NCBI GenBank assembly: GCA_006937955.1
Contig: SSNP01000001.1
Location: 6,471,576 to 6,535,575, forward strand
Origin: Pachypanchax playfairii
Lineage: Eukaryota > Chordata > Actinopteri > Cyprinodontiformes > Aplocheilidae
Reading direction: 5' to 3'
Length of the DNA stretch: 64,000 bases
Shown here: positions 48,164-60,200 of the stretch, one piece after another
How the letters are laid out: every line of letters begins with the position of its first letter
Position numbering within the stretch: position 1 is the first letter of the stretch
Program-made: the position numbers and the translations under genes
Notes under the pieces: generated by a model
Seen by the model: only the letters and a program-made list of their open reading frames with translations
Database searches by the model: none
What the model was told of the DNA's origin: nothing

Positions 48164-48634
48164 AGAGGCCCTTCCATTAAAAACGTTGTTTCTGTTGAAC
48201 ATTTTAGCTCCACAGGTGTTCTTACCAGGGCCGGTTCTGGGTATAGGCAGATTAGGCAATCGCCTCTCATGTAAAGAGCAAAATAAGTAATAATTAAATA
48301 TCAATCATCTCTACTGTTTATTTTGGTATAAATAAGAATTTTTTGCAATGTAATCCAGTTATTGAGTTACGTTGTTTCTGTTCTGGACAGTAGGGGGCGC
48401 CAAACTCCTTTTTCACCTAAGGCACCATGCAGCGCAGGGCCGGCCCTGGTTCTTACCTTCATAGTGGGTGTGAAAACAGGTCAACAACTTCTCTTTCAGT
48501 TTTTATCTCTCAAACTACGCAGATAGTAATAAAATCCGAGTTCTCCCGAGTTCCAATGGCTGGTACTTTTTCGTCACAACTCTTTTTCTCGTTAATATTC
48601 AGCAGCTCCCGCAGTTGAAACCACGCCTAGCATC
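48164..48634 (-). mobile_element. Family A element, copy 5, inverted, interrupted and truncated
   Basis: It starts AGAGGCCCTTCC after TTAA at 48160-48163 in the reverse orientation. It is interrupted by the hAT-like element at 48226-48448 and resumes inside the duplicated GTTCTTAC. It continues to CCACGCCTAGCAT near 48634, where similarity stops. Roughly the second half is missing. Confidence 0.7.
48226..48448. mobile_element. Short hAT-like element with CAGGGCCGG ends, nested
   Basis: A 223-bp element begins CAGGGCCGGTTCTG and ends CAGGGCCGGCCCTG. It is flanked by a perfect 8-bp target duplication GTTCTTAC (48218-48225 and 48449-48456), the hAT hallmark. It sits inside family A copy 5 and is therefore younger than it. 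No coding capacity. Confidence 0.85.
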
Positions 48635-48838
48635 TAACAAACTCATTTGGAATGATTTATATTTTATTTAGTCAGTGATGAGATATTTATAACCATCGCT
48701 TTGCACTGAGGACGTCTAGCCTATCTACAGTCTTCGTCCTGGTTCAGTTTTAGTAAAGTCAAAACTTTTAAAATGACCAAATTTAAGAAGACTTTTAAAT
48801 TTTGTGAAGGTCGTACAAAATGCTTTAATGTATCTTTT

Positions 48839-48863
48839 AAATAAAATAAAATAAAATAAAATA
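48839..48863. repeat. (ATAAA)n microsatellite
   Basis: Five tandem ATAAA units. Confidence 0.8.
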
Positions 48864-49249
48864 ATTTAACATAAAGCAGTAGGAGAAGAAGTTTACAGAA
48901 ATGTTGAGTAGCACTCGGGATTAGAGATTTACTTCACTGAAACTCAAGTAGTATTGTTTACAATATGTTTTTATATTTGTTGTTATTCCAATGTCTTTGT
49001 CTCTCGGACTTTCCACTCTGCCTCCGAAAATCGAAATAGTTGTTAAACTCAAATATAGTGCACTATAAAACAGAACTAAATTAAACTGCATGTTGTAGAG
49101 TCCTGACATAATAAGGAAAAAAATTGTCTTTAGATTAAAAACAATATTGAAATGATAGTCAAACATTGTAAATCAGAAGGCAAAAGCATTAATAAAAAGA
49201 TTTTTAAGGAAAAATAGCAAAACCAATGGGAAGAATAGAGAAAAGAGAG

Positions 49250-49668
49250 ATGGATTCAATGGAAGGTTGGAGAATTTAGGAATGTGGGAAGAAACATAAT
49301 GCATAATGGTAATAACACGACAATAAGAACATACTGGACTTAATACATCACACAGAAAGAGGAAACAGTACAGGATCATGTGAATTTTGCACTCAAGAAA
49401 GAACAATTGACCATGTAAGAATTCTCAGACAGAAAGACTAGATGTAATTAAATACCTTTGGAGAGAAAAGCTAAGAAAAAACTCGAAAGGTTGGATTCAC
49501 AAAATACAGTTTCATCATTTGCAGCAAAGGGCTGATCAAAAAATAGTTTTTGTTTATTTTTTCGTGGGGCTTTCTGTTCTTATCTGCACTCTTTACCAGT
49601 AGGTGGCGGTAATGCGCCTTAAAGTTGTTTGCTAACCACCATTACAAATCAATAGAAGAAGAAGAAGA
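49250..49668 (+). mobile_element. Decayed LINE 3' end reaching the gadd45gip1 start
   Basis: One frame around 49351-49440 reads LIHHTERGNSTGSCEFC then TQERTIDHV. This has the TG-x-C-x2-C...HV pattern found near the C-terminus of many LINE ORF2 proteins. Downstream, AGTAGGTGGCGGTAATGCGC, an AACCACC motif and a (GAA)n tail (49651-49668) match a 3' tail seen on common teleost retroelements. The left boundary is uncertain and the frame is broken upstream. The tail ends about 21 bp before the gadd45gip1 ATG. Confidence 0.6.
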
Positions 49669-49689
49669 TCCGGGTTATTCGATACAAAC

Positions 49690-52012
49690 ATGGCGGCGTC
49701 CATGCTGAGCCAGAGGACTGCGGTGTTTTATAAGACTTGTAGAATTATTTCATCCAGTAAATCTATACTCTCTGTGAATTCTCATCATGGGTCTCTGCTG
49801 CAGACAGCATGCTATAACCCCAAACCCTTAAGACTGGACCTCCGGAACCCTTACCTTCCCGACAAGGACTCCGAGAAGACCCCGGAGTGGCAGAAAACGG
49901 CCCGGTACGACAGGAAGCTGTTCGGTCGCTACGGTTCTGCGTCGGGTATCGACCCGGCGACTCTGTGGCCCTCTCACGAGGAGCTCGATAAAATAATCGC
50001 GGAGGAAAAGGAGTGGCATCCTCCATTAGACGTGATGTTAAAGAACATAGAAACCAGAGAGAGGGAGGAAACCAAAGAACGGCTGGCTCGGTAAGTCCTG
50101 CTCAGACCCGACCCGGGGTCTACAAACAAGTTTTGAGGGGTAAATTAACTTTTCTGATCACCAGCCAGTGTGGCAGATCGATTACCAAAGTTACCAGCCG
50201 ATCAGAGTTTGTATTCGAGGAAAATCAATCAATCAAAACTTTATTTGTTTATGCTTTTCGTGCATTAGTGCAATTCAAAGTACTTTACAGGATAAAAACA
50301 TAATTTCAACCCCCCACATACAAACACCGATACACCCCCTTCCCCCAGTCCAACCCCCGTATGTTAAAAACAACCTCAGAGCAACATATGAAGACAAATA
50401 AAATAAATAAAAAACGGATAATAATATCAATATTTTCCTTTGTGTAATCCTGTACTGCATGTAACCAGACTATAAATGCAACAGAACACATTAAAAACTA
50501 TACTTATGATATATATATTAATATATACACAGTTTACTGGTTAACGTAGTGCTTTTTCATTGTGCTGACTGGAATATATTAGAAATAGGAAATGCAGAAA
50601 ATAAACAACAATGAAAACAGGGGAATTTCCCATGTTATTTTCCTGGCACTGAACGTGTCATGGGGAGACGCAGGTGGAAAGGAACCCTCATGAGTCCTGC
50701 TTGTAATTTTCATTAATGTCATACTTATTGAAGTATTTCAGAGAGGAACACGTTCCTTTTTTAAACTGAGGGGGCGGGGCTACATTTTGGGACATTTAGC
50801 ATGAATCACAATGGACTCACTATTTTCATGATTACTGATTTATTTAACCTAACTGACAAATTTGTTTACTCGTTTTACAAGTGAGTGTAATTTGTTAATT
50901 TAATCCCATTCAGTCTTTTTACTGATAATGAGCTCAGCTTCGATTGCCCCCATGCCACTGATGATGATGATGAACAGAGTGGAAAAATCCACTGAACAAA
51001 TTGTTCATGTTACATTATTTTTATATCAAGACCAGTCATGCATGGGGCTGGTGTTTAGAATAGTATAATAATAGTTTGTTCCTCAATGAACACTTTAGTT
51101 ATTTTTCACACACTTTCAGGTTATATTTTTATAGAAAATGACTGTGCCCCCCTCCCCCCCCCACTAGCCAGTCACATATGCATAATATGCATCTGATATC
51201 TTAGAAATACAAACAGGATTGTTGTGGAACTCAACATGTTAATTGTGCACATCTACATTACCTGTAAAATAGGGAAACAAATGTATTCCTTCCATTAGAA
51301 CAAACACCGTTTGAAATGAAACCTTTTTTCCCTACATATGTTTAAAAATCCAGGGTTTTGATATGTTTAATGTCATGGTGCAAATAGTTGGATAAAACTT
51401 TAGTGGTCAGTTTAGATTTTTGTTTTTGGGGGGGAAATGGTGAGGTGGTCCAGATCAGACAGGGGGCAGAATTTTTAAACTTGATTCATTGTAAAATATC
51501 ACACTTCTTTGTTTAAATGTATGATTAAGGATTCCTAAAGCATTAAAGACTTTGTTTGGCTGTAATATATTTTGTCAAAATTGTGTCAACTGATGTATCA
51601 AAGCTATTTTTCATGATCTAAACCAAATAAAAATAATTTCTTTGTTGTAACTTTTATAAAAATCCCAACCAGTATATCTGGCAGAGCTCGCCGCTTCACG
51701 AATCTTGTTTATTTCCATTCCAGGGAGAAACTAATAGCAGAAAATATGGCCAAAATGCCCAAGATGATCGAGGACTGGCGTCGAGAGAAAAAGATGGCCA
51801 AACAAAAGCTGAAGGAGGAGAAGACTCGCAAGGCCAAGCTGCTGTCTGAGGCTAGAGAACGCTTTGGGTACGCCGTGGACCCCCGCAGCCCCAAGTTCTT
51901 GGAAATGGTTGCAGAAATCGAGAAGGAAGAGAAGAAGAAGAGGAAACTACTAAAACGCAGACTGAGAGAGGAGCAGGCGGCGGCACCGACACCTCCAGAT
52001 GCACCGTTGTAG
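49690..52012 (+). CDS. gadd45gip1: GADD45GIP1 / CRIF1, mitochondrial ribosomal protein mL64
   Basis: Two exons: 49690-50090 and 51724-52012, joined GCTCG|GTAAGT ... TTCCATTCCAG|GGAGAA, giving 229 residues (the human protein is about 222). The start ATG lies in AAACATGGCGG, a good Kozak context. The N-terminus (MAASMLSQRTAVFYKTCR) is basic with no acidic residue, as for a mitochondrial presequence. It is followed by the family block RNPYLPDKDSEKTPEWQ and YDRKLFGRYGSASGIDP. Exon 2 encodes RFGYAVDPRSPKFLEM and a long lysine/glutamate-rich helix, likely coiled coil. The family protein sits near the exit of the large mitochondrial ribosomal subunit and is needed for insertion of respiratory-chain proteins. 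A nuclear role binding GADD45 proteins has also been reported. The gene converges on ttc39. Confidence 0.95.
50091..51723 (+). other. gadd45gip1 intron
   Basis: The intron starts GTAAGT and ends TTTATTTCCATTCCAG. It is AT-rich, with a C-run near 51150-51162 and a G-run near 51429. No further gene is seen inside. Confidence 0.85.
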
Positions 52013-52123
52013 TCCCGGACTCGGTTCATATTAACACTCAGCTGTCAATCTGTTCAGATTCTTTAAAGTTCATTAAAGTAATGTGGTTTTTCTTGTGATG
52101 TTTATTTGTATAACATGTCTGTA

Positions 52124-52129
52124 AATAAA
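52124..52129 (+). terminator. Polyadenylation signal for gadd45gip1
   Basis: AATAAA lies about 112 bp after the stop codon. The 3' UTR would be short, which suits the compact convergent layout. Confidence 0.6.
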
Positions 52130-52945
52130 AATAACCAAAAACAATATTTTACTTTGAAAAACAGTCATTAATGTTTTTAGTTCTTCAGATTAAACAGTTT
52201 GAGTTTATCTGATTTTAAATGGTTTTCAGTTAACTGACATCAACCTGAATTAAAGAACAAAACACTTTTATTACATGGTTATATTATTTTTCTGTATTTT
52301 TTTCAGAATCTTCCCATAAATATAGCTCTTTCAAATAAATGTACAGTGTTTTTTTTTAACATTGTCTGATATTTTCCTTTTTAGCACAAACTACTTTTTT
52401 AAAATCTAATTCCCAAAGTCTTCAAAAACCTTACATCTCAGCTAAAATATAAATGAAGAGTTAAAATACATCTAGGTGGTAAAAATGTAAAGCAGATTCT
52501 AATTGTAGCTGATTATTTTTGATGATAACTAAAACAATAACAGTGTGAGATGGTTTGGGGGGGGGGGCGGGGCTCTGGGTGCATCGTTACTGACATGAAC
52601 AGCTCAGTATGTAAAACCACTTAGTGCAAATCAAACATTACTCAAAGATGTTTTAAAATATTTTTAGTTTGTTCCATTAAGATTAGTTTTAAGAATGTAA
52701 ACAATAAAGCCGTGTAAATTAAATAACAGCTGTATGTGGACTCATGTCTGTGGACAACAGTGACACGGATCACTCTCTGTCAGATTCAACTTCCGTCCCA
52801 TGATGATGATGTCACAGAAATGCCTCAAACAAAGGCAACTTAACCATAACAAGTCTTCATATGTTGTAAATACAGTTTAAAAACTATTAAAACTCCCATC
52901 AGCCATAGGACGGAGAATCCAGTGGGCGGAGCCTGTACAGGCATG
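52130..52945. other. Interval between the two convergent 3' ends
   Basis: No gene. A minus-strand AATAAA (plus-strand TTTATT at 52267-52272) could end the ttc39 transcript with a 3' UTR of about 0.7 kb. Another at 52101-52106 would overlap the gadd45gip1 3' UTR. A G-run lies at about 52557-52567. Confidence 0.4.
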
Positions 52946-55917
52946 TCACATGTGGGTGTCCTCCTCACCAGGATCGGCCTTGAGTTTGGCCAGAGCAGCG
53001 TGCACCCTGAACTGAGTCCGTGACTCCATAGAGTAGTCTTTGTAGCTGTGCCTGCGGGTCAGAACACAAGTCGGTGTAAATACACGAGTACAGTGTAAGT
53101 TTTCATGGATACAGCGTAAGTACTCATGGATACAGCGTAAGTACTCATGGATACAGCGTAAGTACTCATGGATACAGCGTAAGTACTCATGGATACAGCG
53201 TAAGTACTCATGGATACAGCATAAGTACTCATGGATACAGCGTAAGTACTCATGGATACAGCATAAGTACTCATGGATACAGCGTAAGTATTCATGGATA
53301 CAGCGTAAGTACTCATGGATACAGCGTAAGTACTCATGGATACAGCATAAGTACTCATGGATACAGCGTAAGTACTCATGGATACAGCGTAAGTACTCAT
53401 GGATACAGCATAAGTACTCATGGATACAGCGTAAGTACTCATGGATACAGCATAAGTACTCATGGATACAGCGTAAGTACTCATGGATACAGCATAAGTA
53501 CTCATGGATACAGCGTAAGTATTCATGGATACAGTGTAAATACACATGGATACAGTAAGTACTAATGGAAGTGTATACATAAATGTATAAATCTAAGTGT
53601 ATTTTTCATGTTAGTAACATAAGTGGATTTTCCATGAAACTTCTTGACTTAAACACGAACTCTACGGTTTCATTTATTTACATGTTATTTCTTAAACAAC
53701 AACCAGTAGAAACTTTTGTCCATCTGTGTGTTCAGCTGTTGTAAAGAGGCCCGTCACAGCTGACACCTGAAACAAGCTGTGTCTGGAAACATGGAAACGT
53801 TTTGGAGATCTTCATTTGTGTTTTGCAAGGCGCTCGTTTCCTTTGGGTTTATTATACATATACATACACAAGAAGTTTTGCACGTCATCATGGTAAATAC
53901 ATGGAAGATAACAGCTGATATAAAGGAGTAACTTACTTGGCTTTGTGCAGTAGTTTAACAGCCTCGTCCCTTCTGCCTTGGTCTATGTAAAGCAGGCTGA
54001 GCTCCACTAGAGAGTTGGGTACCAGGTAGTGGTCATACCTAATCTTCTTCTCACTGAGTTGAGATATGATATGAGATGATGATGATGATGATGAAGCTAA
54101 AGCTGAAAAATTAGCAACTTCCTGAATGTACTCCGAATGCAGCACGTCAGGTCATGTGATCCAGATCCTACCCTACTCAAACAACTGCAAGAACATCCAG
54201 ATAGTTCTGGAGTCTGGAGAGGTTTGCTGGATGGACAAACAGCAAAAACATCTGGATTCTGATAGATTTTTTTTTCAATCTAAATGGAATAAAATGTGTC
54301 AAGAAACTTGTCCTGAATGATTTTGGTTTTAAAAGGGTGCAGTTAGATCACATGATTTTGTTTGAAGTCAGAGAATCGTGACGCTGCTAGTATTTAAATA
54401 ACAAATCTGTTTGAGAATCAATTAGAATTTTGTTAACAAACACTAAATAGAAAGAGATCCGTTTCCAGCCTGAGCGTCAGGTGGAGTCTCACCTGGAACA
54501 CACTTTGTTGAAACACTCCTCAGCAGCCTGGACGACACCTTGGTTCTTGAAACACAGACCCTTCAGCATGTGGATCAGACAGCGGTCATCCAGCGTGTAC
54601 TCGTTTTCTACCAGGGTGGAACAGAAACCGTCAAATATTTGCAACAATTTTCTTTCAGCTGGATTTTGGGTGAGATGTATTACCAGGAGCTTCCAGCAGA
54701 GTGCGCTCTGCCTTCACTAAAGTCTGCATCATGCCCTCCGTCAGCTCCGGTCGTTTACTGATCATACTGAAACCGTTCCACATGTACATCATCTCCTGGA
54801 ATCAAACGGTTAATACAGTTTTAGATGCAGTGGGACAACAATAATCCAGCTGCGTGACATGTTTTCTGTACCAGAACTGGAACCGGAAGTCTGATCGGTA
54901 ACGGAGCCTTGTAGCGTCTGGCTTTACGGATCGCGAACTTCTCCGTCGGAGGAGACTTTCCTGCTATTTTCTGCTTCAGAGTCGGTACTTGTCTGAAGAA
55001 AGAGATTTATTAAATAAAAGTACTCATTTCAGTTGGTCAGCTTCATTTTTAATTTGAACCGATTTGGAAATATTAGAAGATTATGGCTTTTTATTGTTCT
55101 TTTTGATATAATCTTTTTGTTTATTTTAAATCTACCAGCACTTTGGTTTTAAAGCGTTTTATAAATAAAGATTGATTGACTGACTAACTGTAACTGTACT
55201 AACTGTACCTCTCTGTAAGTTTAAATCACAATTTAAGCATTTCATTAAAAAAAAAAAATGTTTCTAACATTCAGATCTTGATATTTTGTAAACCTTGCCT
55301 TCCATCCATTTATTAACCTTTATTTTAATCGCTAAGCCTTGAAGTATTTTGTGTGTGTGTGGGGGGGGTCTTGATGACACACTAAGCAAAAGACAAAACC
55401 ATCTGTGGCAGGACATTAATAAAACCTAAAAGCAGATTAAATTCACATTTATTGAATTTTCACATTTAATCACCATTATTTTGTCAACTTACTTGCAATT
55501 ATTTTAAATTGGTTTACCATCTTTAAATAAATGATTATTTGTATTTTTTTTCCTGTGACACAGTTTTTAATGATCCATTTTTACCCAATTTGTTTATTTA
55601 GAAGGAACTTGTGTGAGATGGTTCATGTTTCCTGACCAACAAACTCTCACAAAACAAACACTGCCCTCATACAGAAATATTAGATATAAAATGATCAATA
55701 TGATGTTATATTTTGTTTATTTACTAACTTCAAACCAATAATCAGTTTAAATTATTGACTGACATCAGTGTAGTTATTATGTGAAAAACGCAGCTGCAAA
55801 AAGGTAAATAAACAAATACGGCTGCAAAATTCAAATGTTCTGATAAGCTGGATCATTTATTTGGTTACTTGTTTTGGTTTGTGTTCATGTTCAGCTGATA
55901 TGATTATGTCACTCTGA

Positions 55918-55967
<50 letters not shown>

Positions 55968-57212
55968 ACTTCCCCCCCACTCTGTAACGCAGGTCAACAT
56001 TTCAGCTGTTTGACCTTTCGGTGTAGACGAACATCTTGGAACTTTCAAACGTGTATTTACCTAAAAAGCTCGACCTCATCCTCCCCGAAGGGCCTGGCCT
56101 CATCCTCAGGCAGCATGCTGAGGTAAGCAGCTTTCATGTACACATACATGGCCTGAAACAGACACACGCATGTAAAATCCATCCATCATAAAGCACCAAC
56201 AAGACTCTGTGACCTTCTTCTGTTCTGTACCTTGGACCAGCGGCTCTCCTGGCTCAGCAGGTCGGCGTAGAAGTACGCCATCTTCCATGCACGTTTAAAG
56301 GTGAAGCACCACATCAGCTCCCAGTAGCACATGTGGTGAAACTGCTTCCATGTCTGCTGGGCCTTGCAGCCATCTTCAAAGAGAGCCACCGCCTGACAGA
56401 TGAGCAAATAACATTCAACTGCAGGTCATAAAACTCCATTTTTCACTGCAGTATTAAATATTAACGTTGGGTGCTGCTTCTTTGGGTTTCACTGGATAAG
56501 ACATTACCATGGTAACCAAAGCATTTCCTGCTGCGCCCAACCCAAAGAAGGTGCAGTCACTTACTGTTGTGTTACATCTGTGAGAACAAAGAGCTGTAAT
56601 AAAACTTCAACACATGAAGCAGTGGTTCTTTAAAAACCCACCTCATCAATGTTTCCTTTGATCTCCTCGGTTCTACCTGCAAAGAAGAGGAATATGGCAC
56701 CCTAGACAGAAGAAGAAAATACATATAATACAGTCTGAGTGACGTTCATTTACGTGGATATAACAATCATCCGATGTTTAATCAAGACATTAAGATTCTG
56801 CTTCTGCATACACTGCGTCAGAGCCTCAGGTTTGCTCTGTGGGAGGGGTCGGCATGTGGGTAAAAGGTGGAGCGGTAGCTGCGTTTGGGAATTTACGAGA
56901 ATATGAATCAGGCGGAAGAGCAGAAGAGGAATCAGAGTCATGTAAGGATTCTGTGTGCAGAAGGGAACTGGGTGGAGTGAGAATTAGATGGACTCGATGA
57001 TGGAAACGCAAGGACGGAGCTGTGAGAAAGCGCGAAGGTGACGTGGAGAAACGTTGCGGAGAACGGAGAGAGCAACAAGACATCGGATGAAATCAGCTGA
57101 TTAACATTAAAATGAACCGCTTCTGATTATTGTGGCTTTGGTCAAAATCTTCGTTCTGAAAATATTCTGGTTGTACAATAAGGCCCAACAAAACACAAAA
57201 ACAAGCACACGC

Positions 57213-57284
<72 letters not shown>

Positions 57285-60200
57285 CTTTTTCTCATACTGC
57301 TACAAAGGATTAGCCTTGCACTGCAGACCAATCATGTGTTAGCATTGTGCTTTGGGGCGGGTGTTCAGGTATGATTGGCAGCAAGTGCCCTGGCAGACAA
57401 AGCAAAACAAACATGGCTGCCGGTGGATGTACGTATAAAAGTGGATATTTAACCTGTTTTAGGACTGGAGACGATTTCTTCATTGAAAAATGAGCAAAGG
57501 GAAGAACTTTGTGAATTTCTTGACGGTAAAGATGTGTTTTGCTTTTCTTAGTGGTAACACTAGCTACGTTTACATGGGCATATTTAATCGGAATAAACGC
57601 CCAATCGGAAAAAAAAGACGTCATGTAAACATGTCAATCAGAATGTTTTGATCCGATGCAGCCTGATCAGAATGAAATTTACTTCCGATCGAGAGGGGTG
57701 GTTTTGTCCGATCTCCATTCGGATAGACGTGCATGTATACACCCATTCGGAAAGAAAGGGTGAAAAGAGCCCTTTGTGCATGCGTACAACTTCAGCGTGA
57801 CGTCTTTCTGCTTTCGCAGACCCAAGTAGAAAACATGACGGGAGGTAAACAGAAGTGGTCTGCTGGTGCAGTCATCCTGTCATCCTGCTCTCCTCTCCTG
57901 TGGTGGAGGAGCAGTAGCAATATGTATTCAACCTCTAGCTTGGTTAATGCGACCAGTAAAAACCCAAACATAAAGGTAATCACCCGCAGAAGGTCCATAT
58001 TGGGGATAACGTGAGTCAGATTGAGCACACGATGGGGCGGGAAAGATGTGCAGAAAGGACTGAGTTTTTTTTTTTTTTTCTTCCCCCGGAAAGACAACTC
58101 GCTGTGCGCATGCTCAACTCATTTAACCTGATTGAGTGCTTGGTGCATGTGTACTCATGGCATGATCAGATCATTTCAGTTAGTGTCCATGTAAACAGGG
58201 ATTTGGGAATTCCGATCAACCAAGATTTTAATCAGATTGGGGAAATTTGGCGCATGTAAACGTAGCTAATGTGTGTGTTTTTCTCCCGAATGGAGTCGCA
58301 AGAGCTTGATTTACTCTGATTGGCTAAAAACAAATCATCAAAGGCTCGTCCTCCAATCAGCTTAAAATATAATACCAGACGTCCCTCCCTTTTATAAACG
58401 GTTTCAAATGGAGCTGTTCCAGATGTATGTGTGTCCCCGAATCGAGAAGAGGCGGGGCTACACATAGATCTGGCAGAACCAAGTTAACAAAAGATGCAAT
58501 AAAAACAAAAAGCTTAGTAAATATTTTTTTTTTTTGGAATTGGGTTTGTAAACGTTTATCTTTTTAACAAACTTGGCCCAATTTTAGCTTAAACGTTCAC
58601 AGACAATTTCGATGTTTCTATTTTCAACACAAATAATGTCACTGTAGCTTCTTCAAACAGTCATAATGTCATAATATTATAATAAAGTAGAGTATTGAAT
58701 CTTACTCGTGGGTAGCGAAGCCGGAAAGGTTTCAACAGTCTCTCCGCCTCAGCCACTTCTCCCTCACCCGTTCCTGTAAGTATAAAAACACAACACCTTA
58801 TGTAAATCTTTACCATTGCAAATACCCTGTTGAATCCAGCCAGTGAATTTCCTACCGAGTATGAATGTGAGGAAGGTGTGGTAGCACAGCAGCAGCAAAA
58901 CGCACAGCATGGAGCGCAAACTCATCCCTGTCGCACCGTCACAGAGGAGAGACAGACCGTATTCCTACAACGACATGCAGGCAGAAAACGTCTACCAGGC
59001 AGTTAGGGGATGAGCAAATGCACGAGGCAGGAACATAAGACATGTCAAACCTTGTCTCCTGAAAAACCTGCAAACTCCAGCATTTTAAGTATCCGAGGAG
59101 GAAACAGAGACAGAGTCTGAAAGTAGAAAAAGACTTATTGAACTGTGCAGTACGAACGCAGATGCAGCGTATAAGTAATAAACATACAGTGATTTTAACA
59201 TGTAAGTTCAGCTTTAGACAATTCTAACGTTATACGGGCTGTATGGAAACATCTGATCTCAACCAGGTACGTAAAAATGTATAAAGTCAAACTTTAATAC
59301 AATAAATAAGTAAAATATGGCCAATATGTGGAGGCATTGTGTGGAAAAATAAGTCCAACGCATGAGTCAGTTTGTAGAACCAACTTTATCAGCTCTGTTT
59401 ATCTGTTCCTCACATTATCACGGAGGAATTTTTGTCCCGTCTTCTTTACAATGTTGTGGTTTATGGGCTTTTGTTTAGACACAGATCTCTAATGGCGTTT
59501 TCCCACTGGGGTCAGGTCAGTTCATGGGCCTTGTTTATGGGGGGGACATGTCCCCCCCATGTTTTTGAGAGGAGAAGGGGGCAAAATGTGCTTTGTCCCC
59601 CCCCCCCCATGTTTTGCTGAACAAAACAAAGTAAAAAGTGGAAATTCGCTAGTTTCTTATAAAAATCCTCTGCCAGTGACAATTTTGAATTTTCTCTTTT
59701 GTAAGTTACTGTCTTGTTTTCACTTTGTTCCTTACTTTTTGAGATTTGCATGTTTATGTAAATGTTAATAAACCATTTCTAACTGCATATATGAAGTATG
59801 CATCTAAGATCAGGACAGAATCGAAGTCCTATTTTTGTGAATTGTGTTGTCTGTCTTGTCTTTTCACTTTGTGATTTCACAAAGAATGGATTCAGTGACA
59901 ATGACGCTGATTTATAAATTTAACAGAACCTTTCCCTTGGCCTGCATGGGGGACCTGCGACTGCGTTTTTTCCAAGAAATGCCCTATGGTCTATGGACTA
60001 TGGTAGACAAATATATCATGAAATATGCAGTCAGAAATGCTTCAAAAATTGCCTCCGGCCGCTTAAGGCCCCCAGCCCCCCGGCTGCTAGTGCTTCGGCC
60101 CTCGCATTGACCCCCCCCATTATCTCATATCAAACAAGGCCCTTGGGTCAGTTCACATCAGACCCATTCTGGTGTGTTTCCTCTATCTTTTTCAGCGCTG

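Noticed and set aside
49690..50303. Alternative frames overlapping gadd45gip1 exon 1 on both strands
   Set aside because: They are shadows of the real exon, whose frame is set by homology and by the GTAAGT donor at 50091.
53059..53580. A 173-residue protein of YAVSMST repeats and a 199-residue one of CIHEYLR repeats
   Set aside because: Both are readings of the 21-bp minisatellite. Because the unit is a multiple of three, the minus-strand frames stay open automatically. The array lies in an intron, and retaining that intron would give an immediate stop (AAG TAA) after the upstream exon.
57310..58097. Frames of 93-104 codons inside a ttc39 intron
   Set aside because: They cover the TAGCTACG element and its flank, and no TTC39 or other protein pattern is present.
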